A DNA stretch of 64,000 bases. Source: an uncultured Aquimarina sp. (GTDB lineage: Bacteria > Bacteroidota > Bacteroidia > Flavobacteriales > Flavobacteriaceae). The stretch is from contig CANMTP010000019.1 in the NCBI GenBank assembly GCA_947500845.1, positions 1 through 64,000 on the forward strand, written 5' to 3'. Position 1 is the first letter of the stretch, and each line of letters starts with the position of its first letter. The translations under genes and the position numbers were made by a program. Below the pieces are notes generated by a model. The model ran no database searches. It saw nothing but the letters and a program-made list of their open reading frames with translations, and was not told the DNA's origin. Below are positions 16,678 to 27,000 of the stretch, piece by piece.

Positions 16678-19600
16678 TTAACGTTTAATAAGTTTTCCTG
16701 TAGTTTTACCTTTTGCTGTAGAAATTGTATAGAAGTATAATCCTTCCTCTAATTTACTCACATCAAAAGTTCTAAGGTTATTCCCTTTTTGAATTTTGGT
16801 ATTTCTATAATCCAATACCTGAATACCGGTTGCATTAAATATCTGAAGATCGAATGTTGAATTCAACATATCACTTTCAACATTTAAATTAATCACGTCT
16901 CCGCTTACCGGGTTAGGGGATACCGTAGCATCCATAACGCTTTGATCTTGAACAAGAGCCGCTCTACTGTCTAAACCATCAAGATATGCTCTATGAGGAT
17001 TTGAGAAACCAAAGCCTGCAACTATATCCCAGTTAATAGACCATGTCATTAATCCTCTAAAGTCTCTATATCCAGAAGGATTTCGAAGCGTATATCGTCC
17101 TCCAAAAGACTGACCTTTGATCAAATAATCTAATGCTTTATGTACTTCTGCTGCTGGTGTAAATCCACCATTAGGTGCCGCAGAATTATTGGCTGGTAAC
17201 CCAATTGCAACCTGATCCGGACGTAAAGGTGGGAAGTCTCCTCCACCCCCTCGAACGGGAAAACCATGTAATAACATTTCTGCCATGGCAACTTGAAAAT
17301 CTGCTGTTCCCTGGAAATAATTCTGACCATCGAGTGCGGTCATATTTCCGGTATTATAATGCTGCACATGGATATAATCCAAATCGTCTCTTAGAGCATA
17401 AATAATAGGTAAGTAAGCACCTGTTGCTCCTCCATAACCGCTTATTCCGCCTTGCACAAATAACGTTTCTGGAGCCATGGATAAAACAAAATCTGGTCCG
17501 AATTGTGATAAGATTGTTTTAAAAGCAGTAATTAAATTCACCACTTTTGGTCCTACAGGATTTCTAAAATCTGTATCTCCTGATAAACTAACAGAGCTTC
17601 CTTCAAAATCTATATCCATTCCGCTAAACCCATATTCTCTTATGATGTTAATCATCGAATTACTGAATTCCTGGGCATCAGCAGGAGAACTTACATCTAC
17701 CGCTCCCGTAGCACCACCCATAGAGATCAATACCTTCTTGCCTCTACTTTTTAATAATGCAACGTCATCTTTAAACTCTTGTATACTAGAATAAATGGCA
17801 GGATCCGGAGTAAATATCATATTAGAACCGCCAAGAACTGTTGGTATAGCAAAAGATACATTAATCACATCCCACTTATCAGATACATCTCTTAATTTTA
17901 TGACAGTAGATTGATTATCAAAATTATGCCAGTATCCTACAAGTAATCTGTTAGGAAGATTTCCTCCTGGATTAGGCGGGTTGGTTGATCCTACTGAGAT
18001 ATTTACAGCCGTAGATTCTCCCGTAGCATTCTGGTTATCTGTAGCTCTTGCTGTTAGAGTATAATTACCAGATGAGGCATTATTCCAGGTAAAACTATAC
18101 GGATTTGTAAAGTCTTCACCAATTTTAGTTCCATTTCTAAAGAACTCGACTTTAGTAACGTTTCCATCGCTATCTGATGCTGATGCATTGATAGTAATCG
18201 TACTTCCTGTGGTAAAAGACTGTCCGCTTCCTGGTTGTGTTATTGAAACAGTAGGAGATTGATTTCCTCCAGGAGGATTTCCACCGCTACAATCACCCAG
18301 CTCTTTCCAGGCATTAGGCCAAGCCCATCCATCTGGATCACCAGGAGCGTAAGGGCCACCTACAGTACACCATCCACCTACAATACATTCGTACTCTTTA
18401 CCAAAGTTTTGCACTTTATCACCAGTATTATACTGTGATCCATCGACATATTGCGGGGCATCACAACCTCCTCCAGTGTCATTTTGAACTGTGATACTAA
18501 TTGCTACAGAAGTAGTACTTGCATTATCATTGTCGGTTGCCATTGCAGTTAAGCTATGGCTGCCTACTGTTGAAGTCCAATTTGCTGAAAACGGAGCAGA
18601 AGTATCTTCACTAATCATGTTTCCATCTACGTAAAATACAACTTTACTCACATTTCCATCCGTATCGTTGGCATTTGCAGTAATCGCTACGTTCTGTCCT
18701 GTAGTAAATGATGAATCATTACCGGGACTAGTTATTGAAACTATTGGGGCTTGATTAGTTGAGTCTCCATTTACTGAAATCGAAACCGCAGTTGAAGTTG
18801 TTACCGCACCATCGTTATCTGTGGCTCTTGCAGTGATCGTATGATTTCCTACAGTTGCTGTCCAATTGGCAGCATAAGGTGAAGTAGTATCTTCACTAAT
18901 TAAGTTTCCATCTACATAGAAAGCAACTTTGGTAACATTCCCATCACTATCTGAAGCATTCGCCCTGATGTTGATCGTGTTTCCAGTAGTAAATGCCGCC
19001 CCACCTGTTGGTGCAGAGATAGCTACTGTTGGGGATACGTTATCAGGTTCGCAAGGATTACCAGCCACCTGATTTATTGCTGTAAGCAAGGATGTTGATT
19101 GGTCGTTGGTGTCATGAGACAGCTCCCACATCATTATTCCGCCGGCTCTTTGCAGTGCCATTTCGGTTTTGGCCTTTATTGTTGGGATTCCGTTATAATT
19201 ATTTCCTTGAAAAGAATCGCTATTAGGGCTGGCACCCTGAGCCAGTAATGAAGCATAGCTTTGTGCTTGCGGACGACTGTAAAAAGGTACTCCAAGTACT
19301 GCTTTCTCCTTTGGTAATCCACGACCTAACCAATAGTCTAGACCACCTTGGGCTTGTGCCATCGTAGAGTGATCCGGGCCGTCATAAGCCATAATGTTCA
19401 AGAAATCTACATCGTCAAAAACTCCATCTAGTACCCCATCTGCATTCCAACCTGAAACGACAACCGCTGCAGTCAATAATTTTCCTCTGCTATGCATTGC
19501 CTGTCCCAGTTCTTGCATCAATAATTCAAAATTTTGAGGCTCATTACCTTCACGAGGGTATTCCCAATCCATATCGACTCCATCAAGATTGTATTGATTT

Positions 19601-22600
19601 ACAAAATTGACCAGATTGTTTATAAAAGTAGTTCTCGTAGAGGGATTTGCTGCCAATGTTGTAAATGCAGAATCATTACCATCCATCCATCCTCCTACAG
19701 CAATCAATACTTTTACTCCCTGTGCATGTCCTAAAGAAACGATCTGCTGCATTTTTGAAGTATTTTCAAGAGGTCGTAAACTACCGTTACTATTAGGTAG
19801 CAGGAAAGAATAGTTAATATGAGTTAATTTATCATACTGAATATTACTTGCACTACCTTGCCAGCTGGGGCTATATCCAACTACTTTAAAACCACTACCA
19901 TCACAACCGCCACCATCAGAAGTAACTGCGATAGTTACAGCTGTTGATGTAGTAGATTTATTAGCATTATCTGTAGCTTTGGCTGTAATTGTATGATTTC
20001 CTAAAGTCGCTGTCCAGTTTGTAGTATATGGAGCAGAAGTGTCTTGCCCAATCATATTACCATCGACATAAAACTCAACCTTGGCAATAGAACCGTCTGC
20101 ATCTGAAGCATTAGCATTGATCGTTACCGTATTACCGGCTACAAAAGACTGTCCACTACCTGGAGAGGTAACTGAAACTTGTGGTGCTCCGTTTGGAGGA
20201 TTTCCTCCACCATCACACGCTCCAAGATCTTCCCATTCCGAACTTCCTACCGGATTTTGTTGCGTCCACCATTTGGCTTTATATTCACGATTATCAAGAG
20301 ACACAATAGCACCACCACTATAAGCCTGCCCTGACACCCAGGCTGGAGCAGTACATGTTCCCGGATTTCCTCCTCCATCGCATGCCCCTAAATCTTCCCA
20401 TTCAGAACCTCCTGGAGTTTGTTGTGTCCACCATTTGGCTTTATATTCACGCCCTTGATAAGATACTATTTGTCCTCCGGTATATGCTTGTCCCGAAACC
20501 CATGCTGGTGCGCTACAAGATCCACTTCCGCCATTAACAGTTATTGAAACCGAAGAAGAACCTTCTCCATTTTCATTGTCAAATGCTTTTGCTGTGATGT
20601 TATAGCTTCCTGCTGATACGTTCATCCAATTATAACTGTATGGGGCACTTGTATCATTGCCTAATAGCGTTGTACCATTGTAAAATTCTACACGATTAAT
20701 AGTACCGTCTGTATCTGATGCGTTTGCCGAAATTGTAATATTAGAACCCGCTGTAAATGTTTCACCGGGAGCTGGGCTTGTAATAGTAACCGTGGGCAAC
20801 TCATTTCCGCCTATCCCCGTTACCGATATAGTAACTGTTGCTGTTGCATTTGCACCTTTATCATCGTATGCTTTTACAATAATTGAGTGATTTCCTGCAG
20901 CAACATTATTCCAGGCGTATGAGTAAGGAGCACTATTGTCCTCTGATAATAGCGTAGTTCCTTTATAAAACTGTACTCTTACGATACTTCCGTCTGGATC
21001 ACTTGCACTAGCAGAAATTGTAATAGTATTCCCTGCCGAGAAAGTGTCTCCATCACCTGGAGAAGTTATCGATACTACGGGTGGTTGGTTACCTACATCC
21101 CCACCAGCAAATACTTCATTTATAGTATTTACTAAAGGAGATTTTACATTAGACCACCTTTTTAATTTATTACCAAATGATTGAGGTGAACCCGAAAATT
21201 CGAGGTCTCCAAAAACAGTCCAGATAATGGTTCCTGCAAGATTGTTTGCATTAATAAATTTAGCCTTTTCGGTTATAGATTCTTCATCATCATAACTCAA
21301 AAAGAAGTTCCCTTTTGTCATATAAGGAACTTTTGCTTGATCATCCCATTTTCGAGTCCATCCACTACCAGGTCCAGTTTTTTGTTTAATAAAAAAGTGG
21401 TTTGGTGTGCCATCATAAACTTCTTGTGGCCAATTGGTATAATCTGCTGCGGTACTTACCGGACCGTCAGGCTGTATCGTGACATTTCTTTTTACAGTAG
21501 GAGCATTTAAATCTGCCGTTCCGCTGGTAACAACACCTCTACCATAAAACGGAGCACCAAAATTAATTTTATAAGTAGGCACTCCCATACCTACCATTTT
21601 ATTCAGTAATGTTTGCCAATTAAAATCAGGCGCTTCGGCTCCGTCATAAGGATATACCGGTGCATTATGTCCTGCAATATTTGACCAACCTCCATTAAAA
21701 TCATAGGTCATCATATTGAAATAATCCATAGTATTGGCCAATTTTGACCAATTAAAACCTTCTAGTTTTTTATAATCGGCCGCCATTGCAGCAGTAATCA
21801 ATTTATCTGGCCCTATAGCATTTCTGATTTCTTGTACCAAGTTTTCGAAATTAGCATAGTCGGCATTGGTTCCTGTAAAGTTCATTCCAGGAAATGGCCC
21901 TGGATATTCCCAATCAAGATCAATACCATCAAAGCCCATGTTAATGAGCTTTTTACAATCTTCAATAAAACGGGCTCTTTTTACAGGATCAGCCGCCATT
22001 TCAGGAAAATGCTTACACATACTCCACCCACCAATAGACGCCATTACTTTTACGCCATTAGCTTTTGCTAGTTCTAATAATCCTTTTGCACCACTACCTT
22101 CTTTTGGAAGCGGTAAAGGTAAAACACCACTAAGCCCCCATTCTGGGTGAGTCCAAGTAGTTCCACCAACGGCAACCTGAAAACCTAAAGCTTCTGCTCT
22201 TTGTTTCACAGACTCGTTGATCCATTGAATAGGTTCAATCTCTCCAAAAAGTATATGAAAATCCCAACTGCTGTAGACATCACCATATAATAAATCGGCC
22301 GGTTGTTGAATCGCTGTGGGTTGATAAATATCCTTGTTTCTTAAGTCTCCACTATGCAAGGATCCATCGACAGCAACTCCAAAAAAGGAATAATTTAAAA
22401 TAGTATATTTCGAATAATCAATGTTTAATTGTGTTAATGCTCCTGCTGAAGGAACTCCAGCGCTGGCTGCTTTCCAGGCATCCCAGTTTGTGATATAACC
22501 TATCACCTGCTTGTTATGGTTCGAAGTGGTTGCACTACCACCAGTATTAACTTGTGCATAAGTAGAACTTGTAATACATACAAGAATTAAAAAGAGAAGT

Positions 22601-22662
22601 GACATAGGAAACGATTTCCAACAACACCACCACTCTTTGAGAGTAAATTTTGGGTCTTTCAT
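16678..22662 (-). CDS. Giant secreted chitinase with three GH18 catalytic domains, T9SS sorting domain
   Basis: The 1994-aa protein has, after an N-terminal signal (about 1-36), GH18 domain 1 (48-505, FDGIDLDWEYPGP near residue 244), two Ig-like Big_7 repeats (524-710), two near-identical CBM5/12 modules (714-760 and 767-815, APAWVSGQAY), an Ig-like repeat (820-910), GH18 domain 2 (924-1200, LDGVDMDWEYP near 1025), two Ig-like repeats (1210-1390), a Cys-rich chitin-binding-like module (1397-1457), an Ig-like repeat (1465-1555), GH18 domain 3 (1570-1905, FSGMDIDFEG near 1678) and a type A T9SS sorting domain (1909-1994). All three DxxDxDxE motifs are intact. Flavobacterium johnsoniae ChiA, the best-known T9SS chitinase, has two GH18 domains; this one has three. 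It is transcribed divergently from the first lytS gene. Confidence 0.95.
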   Translation of the reverse strand: MKDPKFTLKEWWCCWKSFPMSLLFLILVCITSSTYAQVNTGGSATTSNHNKQVIGYITNWDAWKAASAGVPSAGALTQLNIDYSKYTILNYSFFGVAVDGSLHSGDLRNKDIYQPTAIQQPADLLYGDVYSSWDFHILFGEIEPIQWINESVKQRAEALGFQVAVGGTTWTHPEWGLSGVLPLPLPKEGSGAKGLLELAKANGVKVMASIGGWSMCKHFPEMAADPVKRARFIEDCKKLINMGFDGIDLDWEYPGPFPGMNFTGTNADYANFENLVQEIRNAIGPDKLITAAMAADYKKLEGFNWSKLANTMDYFNMMTYDFNGGWSNIAGHNAPVYPYDGAEAPDFNWQTLLNKMVGMGVPTYKINFGAPFYGRGVVTSGTADLNAPTVKRNVTIQPDGPVSTAADYTNWPQEVYDGTPNHFFIKQKTGPGSGWTRKWDDQAKVPYMTKGNFFLSYDDEESITEKAKFINANNLAGTIIWTVFGDLEFSGSPQSFGNKLKRWSNVKSPLVNTINEVFAGGDVGNQPPVVSITSPGDGDTFSAGNTITISASASDPDGSIVRVQFYKGTTLLSEDNSAPYSYAWNNVAAGNHSIIVKAYDDKGANATATVTISVTGIGGNELPTVTITSPAPGETFTAGSNITISANASDTDGTINRVEFYNGTTLLGNDTSAPYSYNWMNVSAGSYNITAKAFDNENGEGSSSVSITVNGGSGSCSAPAWVSGQAYTGGQIVSYQGREYKAKWWTQQTPGGSEWEDLGACDGGGNPGTCTAPAWVSGQAYSGGAIVSLDNREYKAKWWTQQNPVGSSEWEDLGACDGGGNPPNGAPQVSVTSPGSGQSFVAGNTVTINANASDADGSIAKVEFYVDGNMIGQDTSAPYTTNWTATLGNHTITAKATDNANKSTTSTAVTIAVTSDGGGCDGSGFKVVGYSPSWQGSASNIQYDKLTHINYSFLLPNSNGSLRPLENTSKMQQIVSLGHAQGVKVLIAVGGWMDGNDSAFTTLAANPSTRTTFINNLVNFVNQYNLDGVDMDWEYPREGNEPQNFELLMQELGQAMHSRGKLLTAAVVVSGWNADGVLDGVFDDVDFLNIMAYDGPDHSTMAQAQGGLDYWLGRGLPKEKAVLGVPFYSRPQAQSYASLLAQGASPNSDSFQGNNYNGIPTIKAKTEMALQRAGGIMMWELSHDTNDQSTSLLTAINQVAGNPCEPDNVSPTVAISAPTGGAAFTTGNTINIRANASDSDGNVTKVAFYVDGNLISEDTTSPYAANWTATVGNHTITARATDNDGAVTTSTAVSISVNGDSTNQAPIVSITSPGNDSSFTTGQNVAITANANDTDGNVSKVVFYVDGNMISEDTSAPFSANWTSTVGSHSLTAMATDNDNASTTSVAISITVQNDTGGGCDAPQYVDGSQYNTGDKVQNFGKEYECIVGGWCTVGGPYAPGDPDGWAWPNAWKELGDCSGGNPPGGNQSPTVSITQPGSGQSFTTGSTITINASASDSDGNVTKVEFFRNGTKIGEDFTNPYSFTWNNASSGNYTLTARATDNQNATGESTAVNISVGSTNPPNPGGNLPNRLLVGYWHNFDNQSTVIKLRDVSDKWDVINVSFAIPTVLGGSNMIFTPDPAIYSSIQEFKDDVALLKSRGKKVLISMGGATGAVDVSSPADAQEFSNSMINIIREYGFSGMDIDFEGSSVSLSGDTDFRNPVGPKVVNLITAFKTILSQFGPDFVLSMAPETLFVQGGISGYGGATGAYLPIIYALRDDLDYIHVQHYNTGNMTALDGQNYFQGTADFQVAMAEMLLHGFPVRGGGGDFPPLRPDQVAIGLPANNSAAPNGGFTPAAEVHKALDYLIKGQSFGGRYTLRNPSGYRDFRGLMTWSINWDIVAGFGFSNPHRAYLDGLDSRAALVQDQSVMDATVSPNPVSGDVINLNVESDMLNSTFDLQIFNATGIQVLDYRNTKIQKGNNLRTFDVSKLEEGLYFYTISTAKGKTTGKLIKR

Positions 22663-22844
22663 AATCGACTGTGTTAAGTTTTAAAAGAATTTGTTTTGTG
22701 TTCAACAGAAAAGATTTTCTGGGATCTTTTCTCGATATGAAAATTATAAAGAAGTGTTAATCTCTAAAAACTAATTAGCTGAATGACTCAAAATCATAGC
22801 TGTTTAGGGTTTAAAATGCAATAAAGGTATTGTTAACGTAATAT

Positions 22845-22895
22845 TGTTTGTAATACTAAAAACATCGTTGTTTAGCTAAAAAACAGTAATGTTTA
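22845..22895. promoter_or_regulatory. TGTTTR direct repeats, candidate LytTR operator
   Basis: TGTTTG at 22845, TGTTTA at 22869 and TGTTTA at 22890 lie as direct repeats between the divergent tri-GH18 gene and the first lytS copy. The last two are 21 bp apart and share flanks of the form AAAACA-N4-TGTTTA-C-AAAA. LytTR regulators are known to bind two direct half-sites about 21-22 bp apart. A similar 21-bp-spaced pair lies upstream of susC (43781-43807). Operator function is inferred. Confidence 0.45.
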
Positions 22896-22928
22896 ACAAA
22901 AAATAGGTATTTTCATTACATATTTATA

Positions 22929-23009
22929 ATGTATAAACTTTCGTCAAAATCAAACTCAATAAAGAAATATTACATCATTGCCTGTTCTGGCTTATTTATT
23001 TTACATTAA
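22929..23009 (+). pseudogene. Out-of-frame N-terminal remnant of the first LytS-like kinase
   Basis: An ATG at 22929 opens a 26-codon frame ending at TAA 23007-23009. Its first part (SKSNSIKKYY) matches the N-terminus of the second kinase (YSNSISLKYH). From about 22974 the homology moves to another frame (HCLFWLIYF... LRWGSYFDDYSYS... SNLVEF), which runs without interruption into the kinase frame below, against LLFWVCYF... IRWGSYFGDYTYS in the paralogue. A lost base or two extra bases near 22974-22980 explains this. Restoring the frame gives about 352 residues, against 349 for the paralogue. Confidence 0.75.
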
Positions 23010-23080
23010 ACACATTAAGATGGGGTAGCTATTTTGATGACTATTCCTATTCTTTTCAATCAAATCTAGTTGAATTCTCT

Positions 23081-23989
23081 GTGCATCTTATTCTGGTATA
23101 CTTTAATCTATATTTCTTATTGCCAAGGTTAATCCCTAATAAATATCTTGAATATATTTTTATACTTCTGATCGCAGTCTTAACCATGACATTGGTACGG
23201 ATATTATTTACTTATGAATATGTAACCACAGATGTTTTCCCAGAGTCTGAAAGGTCTGAAGATTCGATTTTTGATATTAATTACATTACGGCTGCATTTA
23301 TAGGAGAAATTTATGTTATTGGTTTTACTACCGCGATTAAGATTACTATTGACTACGTGAAAAACTTACGTAAAACAGAAGAATTAGAAAAACAAAGCCT
23401 GAAAAACGAACTTTCTCTGCTTAAATCGCAGCTTCAACCTCACTTTTTCTTTAATACCCTTAACAATTTGTATTCTTTAACTCTCGAAAAATCAGATCAT
23501 GCGCCTGAAACAGTTGTCAAACTTTCTGAGTTTATGAGTTATGTTATTTATCAGGGAAATAAGAAAAGAGTTTCATTAATGGACGAGATAAAATATATTC
23601 AAAATTATATTGATCTGGAACGTTTACGATTTGGAGATCGTGTGCAGGTTGAATTTTCTATAACAGGTAATATAGAAGGTCAAACTATTCCTCCTTTACT
23701 TCTTTTACAATTTGTTGAAAATTCCTTTAAGCATGGTACCGATCATGAATTGGGAAAAGTAACATTGTCCTTTAATCTTGAAGTCAAGCAGTCTTGGTTA
23801 ATTTTCAAGACCAAAAACAAAAAACGTAATGGCATTTCCGAACCTAAAACAAAAGGTATAGGTTTAAAAAATACTACACGAAGATTGAAATTATTATATG
23901 AATCCAATTACGATTTAATCATCAATGAAAATGAAACTTATTATACAATCACCTTAAAAATTCCACTTGAAGGAAATCATGAAGAATAA
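23081..23989 (+). CDS. LytS-like sensor histidine kinase, first copy (N-terminus frameshifted)
   Basis: This is a membrane sensor kinase of the LytS/YehU (His_kinase) family, which would phosphorylate the LytTR regulator at 28266-29000. The open frame of 302 codons begins with GTG and contains hydrophobic spans, then the His-phosphorylation box QPHFFFNTLNNLYSL and an ATPase region ending in GIGLKNTTRRLKLLYES. The similarity to the second kinase (43945-44994) extends upstream in this frame to about 22975, where no start codon exists, because the gene is frameshifted near 22974-22980. It may be a pseudogene, a sequencing error, or expressed as the shorter form lacking the first span. The hybrid sensor gene starts 57 bases downstream. 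Confidence 0.8.
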   Translation: MHLILVYFNLYFLLPRLIPNKYLEYIFILLIAVLTMTLVRILFTYEYVTTDVFPESERSEDSIFDINYITAAFIGEIYVIGFTTAIKITIDYVKNLRKTEELEKQSLKNELSLLKSQLQPHFFFNTLNNLYSLTLEKSDHAPETVVKLSEFMSYVIYQGNKKRVSLMDEIKYIQNYIDLERLRFGDRVQVEFSITGNIEGQTIPPLLLLQFVENSFKHGTDHELGKVTLSFNLEVKQSWLIFKTKNKKRNGISEPKTKGIGLKNTTRRLKLLYESNYDLIINENETYYTITLKIPLEGNHEE

Positions 23990-24046
23990 ATTTTGAATGT
24001 TTACTAGCTATTCCTAATCATTTTCTTACAAATATCATCATACACA

Positions 24047-27000
24047 ATGACCAAATCTAAAGCGTATATAGTTATCGTACTACTCATTGCATCTCAATCT
24101 ATGTGGGCTCAAAGAGAGCACACCAACCATGTGATTACACATTTTGGAAGTAGACAGGGGCTATCTCATGGTCATGTGAATGCTATTGTAAGTGATCAAC
24201 AAAATATTAAATGGATTGGAACAGAAAACGGTATTACTAAATATAATGGCTCTGAATTTGACTACATACGACTCAATAAAAAATATGCCGAATTAAAAAA
24301 CGAAAATATAGGAGTATTATTTACAGATAGTAAAAACAACCTATGGATCGGAACAAAAGGCGGCGGAGTTTCTATGTTTAACATTGAAAAAAATGCAATC
24401 AAAAATTACAACTACCTTATAGATCCTGATAATAAAAGTGACCAACGCATTCTAAGCATTGCTCAAGATGCACAAGGAAATATTTGGATCGGTACCTGGG
24501 GTAATGGAATTTTTGTAATTAATCCTGAAAATGAAACGCTTTTAAACCATTTTAATACGACCTGTCTTGTTTATACAATCTTAAAAGACATTTACGGAAA
24601 TATGTGGTGGGGTAATTATAATATACTAACCAGATATAATCCAGTATCGAAAGAATTAAAAGAGTTTCCTCTCGACACAGAAATAACCGATTTAATTAAT
24701 GATCCCTTTCGAAATAAAATTTGGATAGGAACGGCTCTCAACCCTAGTACTAATATTTACAATTTTGATCATACTACTCAAAAAATAAACCCTTTGAAAA
24801 CTGATGTGCAAACTAGTTTTGCTCGTTACCTGGCAATGGATCAAGAAAATAAATTATGGATTGGAACCTGGAGTAACGGTTTATACGTAAGTGATACCGA
24901 TTTAAAAACCTTTACAGAAGTCAATATTCAAAAAACAAATACTCGAAAAGACAACATTAATTTTGAAACTGTTTTAGACATACATATCGATAAGAATAAT
25001 ATTATATGGTTATCTATGGCATACGGTGGCGGAGTTATTCAAATAATCCCTAACAAAAAATTCATGAATGCTTATCATCAATTAGAGAATAGTATGCTTC
25101 AAAGAGATTTTAATGTTCAATCTATATATAAAGATGCTAATAAACTTTGGATCGGAACTTTCGAAAATGGTCTTTTCATGGGTGATAGCTTTTCTTCTTT
25201 GAAAAACGTAGAATTACAACACCATAAAAGTGCTTCGTATACATATAAAAATAAACTGTTTGTAGGTTTTCTAGAAGGGTTTAGAATATACAATACTGAA
25301 AATCAGGAAGAAATCTTTAGATATCCAACCATTGAGAGAGTCAATTCATTTTTGATAGACAAAAAAGAACGTTTATGGATCGGTACAGAACATGATGGTA
25401 TCGCTATGGTACCTTTAAAAGATATTTCCGATTCAAAAAGTTATAGGTATTTTCATGACGGTGGTTCTGGAAATTTCAGGCTTAATAATACCGATAGAAT
25501 AACAGATATAAAATTAGATAAACAAGGTAATGTTTGGGTTGGAACCCATAATGGTTTCCATCTATTTGATGAAAACTCACAATCATTTATACACAATACC
25601 TTATTAATGGATGAGGATTTACCGAGTACCATAGTAAATAATATTCATTTTACAGATAATATCGCCTGGGTAGGAACGGCTAATGGTTTATTAAAGTTGA
25701 CATTTGTAAATAACAAATTGATTCTCAAAAAAAGATATACTACCGCCGACGGACTTGATAATGATTTTATTTCTTCGATAACCAATGATAAGAATAATAA
25801 TTTGTGGTTGAGTACGACCACAGAAATTGTAAAATTTGAAGTAGAGAAAAACATGTTCATTAATTACGGAGAAGTCGACGGTATTGAGACCTCTTCGTTC
25901 AATCAAAAATCAGTATTCAATGATGGTGACTATATATATTTTGGAGGTATCGATAATGTTACTTATTTCGATCCAGAAAATATTACAACTATTTCAATAA
26001 AACCTGAAGTGGTCATCTCTAAAACCGTCATAGACAATCAGCATATAACTCCCGGACAAATGCTAAACGGCAGGATTATATTGGATAAAAATATTAATTC
26101 AACTCGTGAAATTGTTCTTACACATAGAGAAAAAGCAATTCTAATCAACTTTGGTTTAAATGATTATTTAGGAGAACTAAATGCTAAATATAAATATAAA
26201 CTAGAAGGATTTCAGGATACATGGATCGACCTTAAAAACAGAAACCAAATTAGTTTTACAGGCCTACCCAGTGGAACATATAATTTACACATCATTGGTT
26301 CTAGAGATAATCAAGAATGGAGCGAGCCAAGGACCCTTAGCTTAGTGATAAGACCTTCTCCTTTTTTAAGCATCTGGGCGTATGTTTTTTATATCTTACT
26401 CTGTTTTGGCTTTTTGTGGTTACTATATTTCATCAAAACACGGCAGGATAAACTAAAAAGCACCCTGGAGATTGCACGGATCGATAAAGAAAAAGAAACA
26501 GAATTAACTGAAGCCAAGCTCAATTTTTTTACCAATATTTCTCATGAATTTCGCACCCCACTTACTCTAATTGTTAGTCCGTTAATCGAAATACTTGAAG
26601 ATAAAAGTCTCAGCCCAATTGCGATAGAAAAATTGACAGTAGTACAAAAAAATGCAAATCGCTTATTGAATCTAGTAAACCAATTATTAGATTTCAGAAA
26701 AGCAGATCATAATCTTCTTACACTTACGGTAGAAACTGACAATTTTGTAAGTTTTGCCAAAGAAGTTTTTATTTATTTTAAGGAGCTTGCTGATTCTAGA
26801 AACATAAGTTATACTTTTCAATCCAGCTATGATGAAATTTTTTTTCCATTTGACAGAAATAATATGGAAATCGTATTGTGTAATCTATTGTTTAACGCAT
26901 TTAAAAACACAGCCGATGGTGACTGTATTTCATTAGAGATAAAAAAAGATAAAAATCATTGTGTTATCATTATAAAAGATACCGGAAAAGGAATTGAGAA

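Noticed and set aside
16678-22662. Many plus-strand frames of 60-105 codons within the chitinase genes
   Set aside because: They lie antisense to well-supported domains and show no family pattern.
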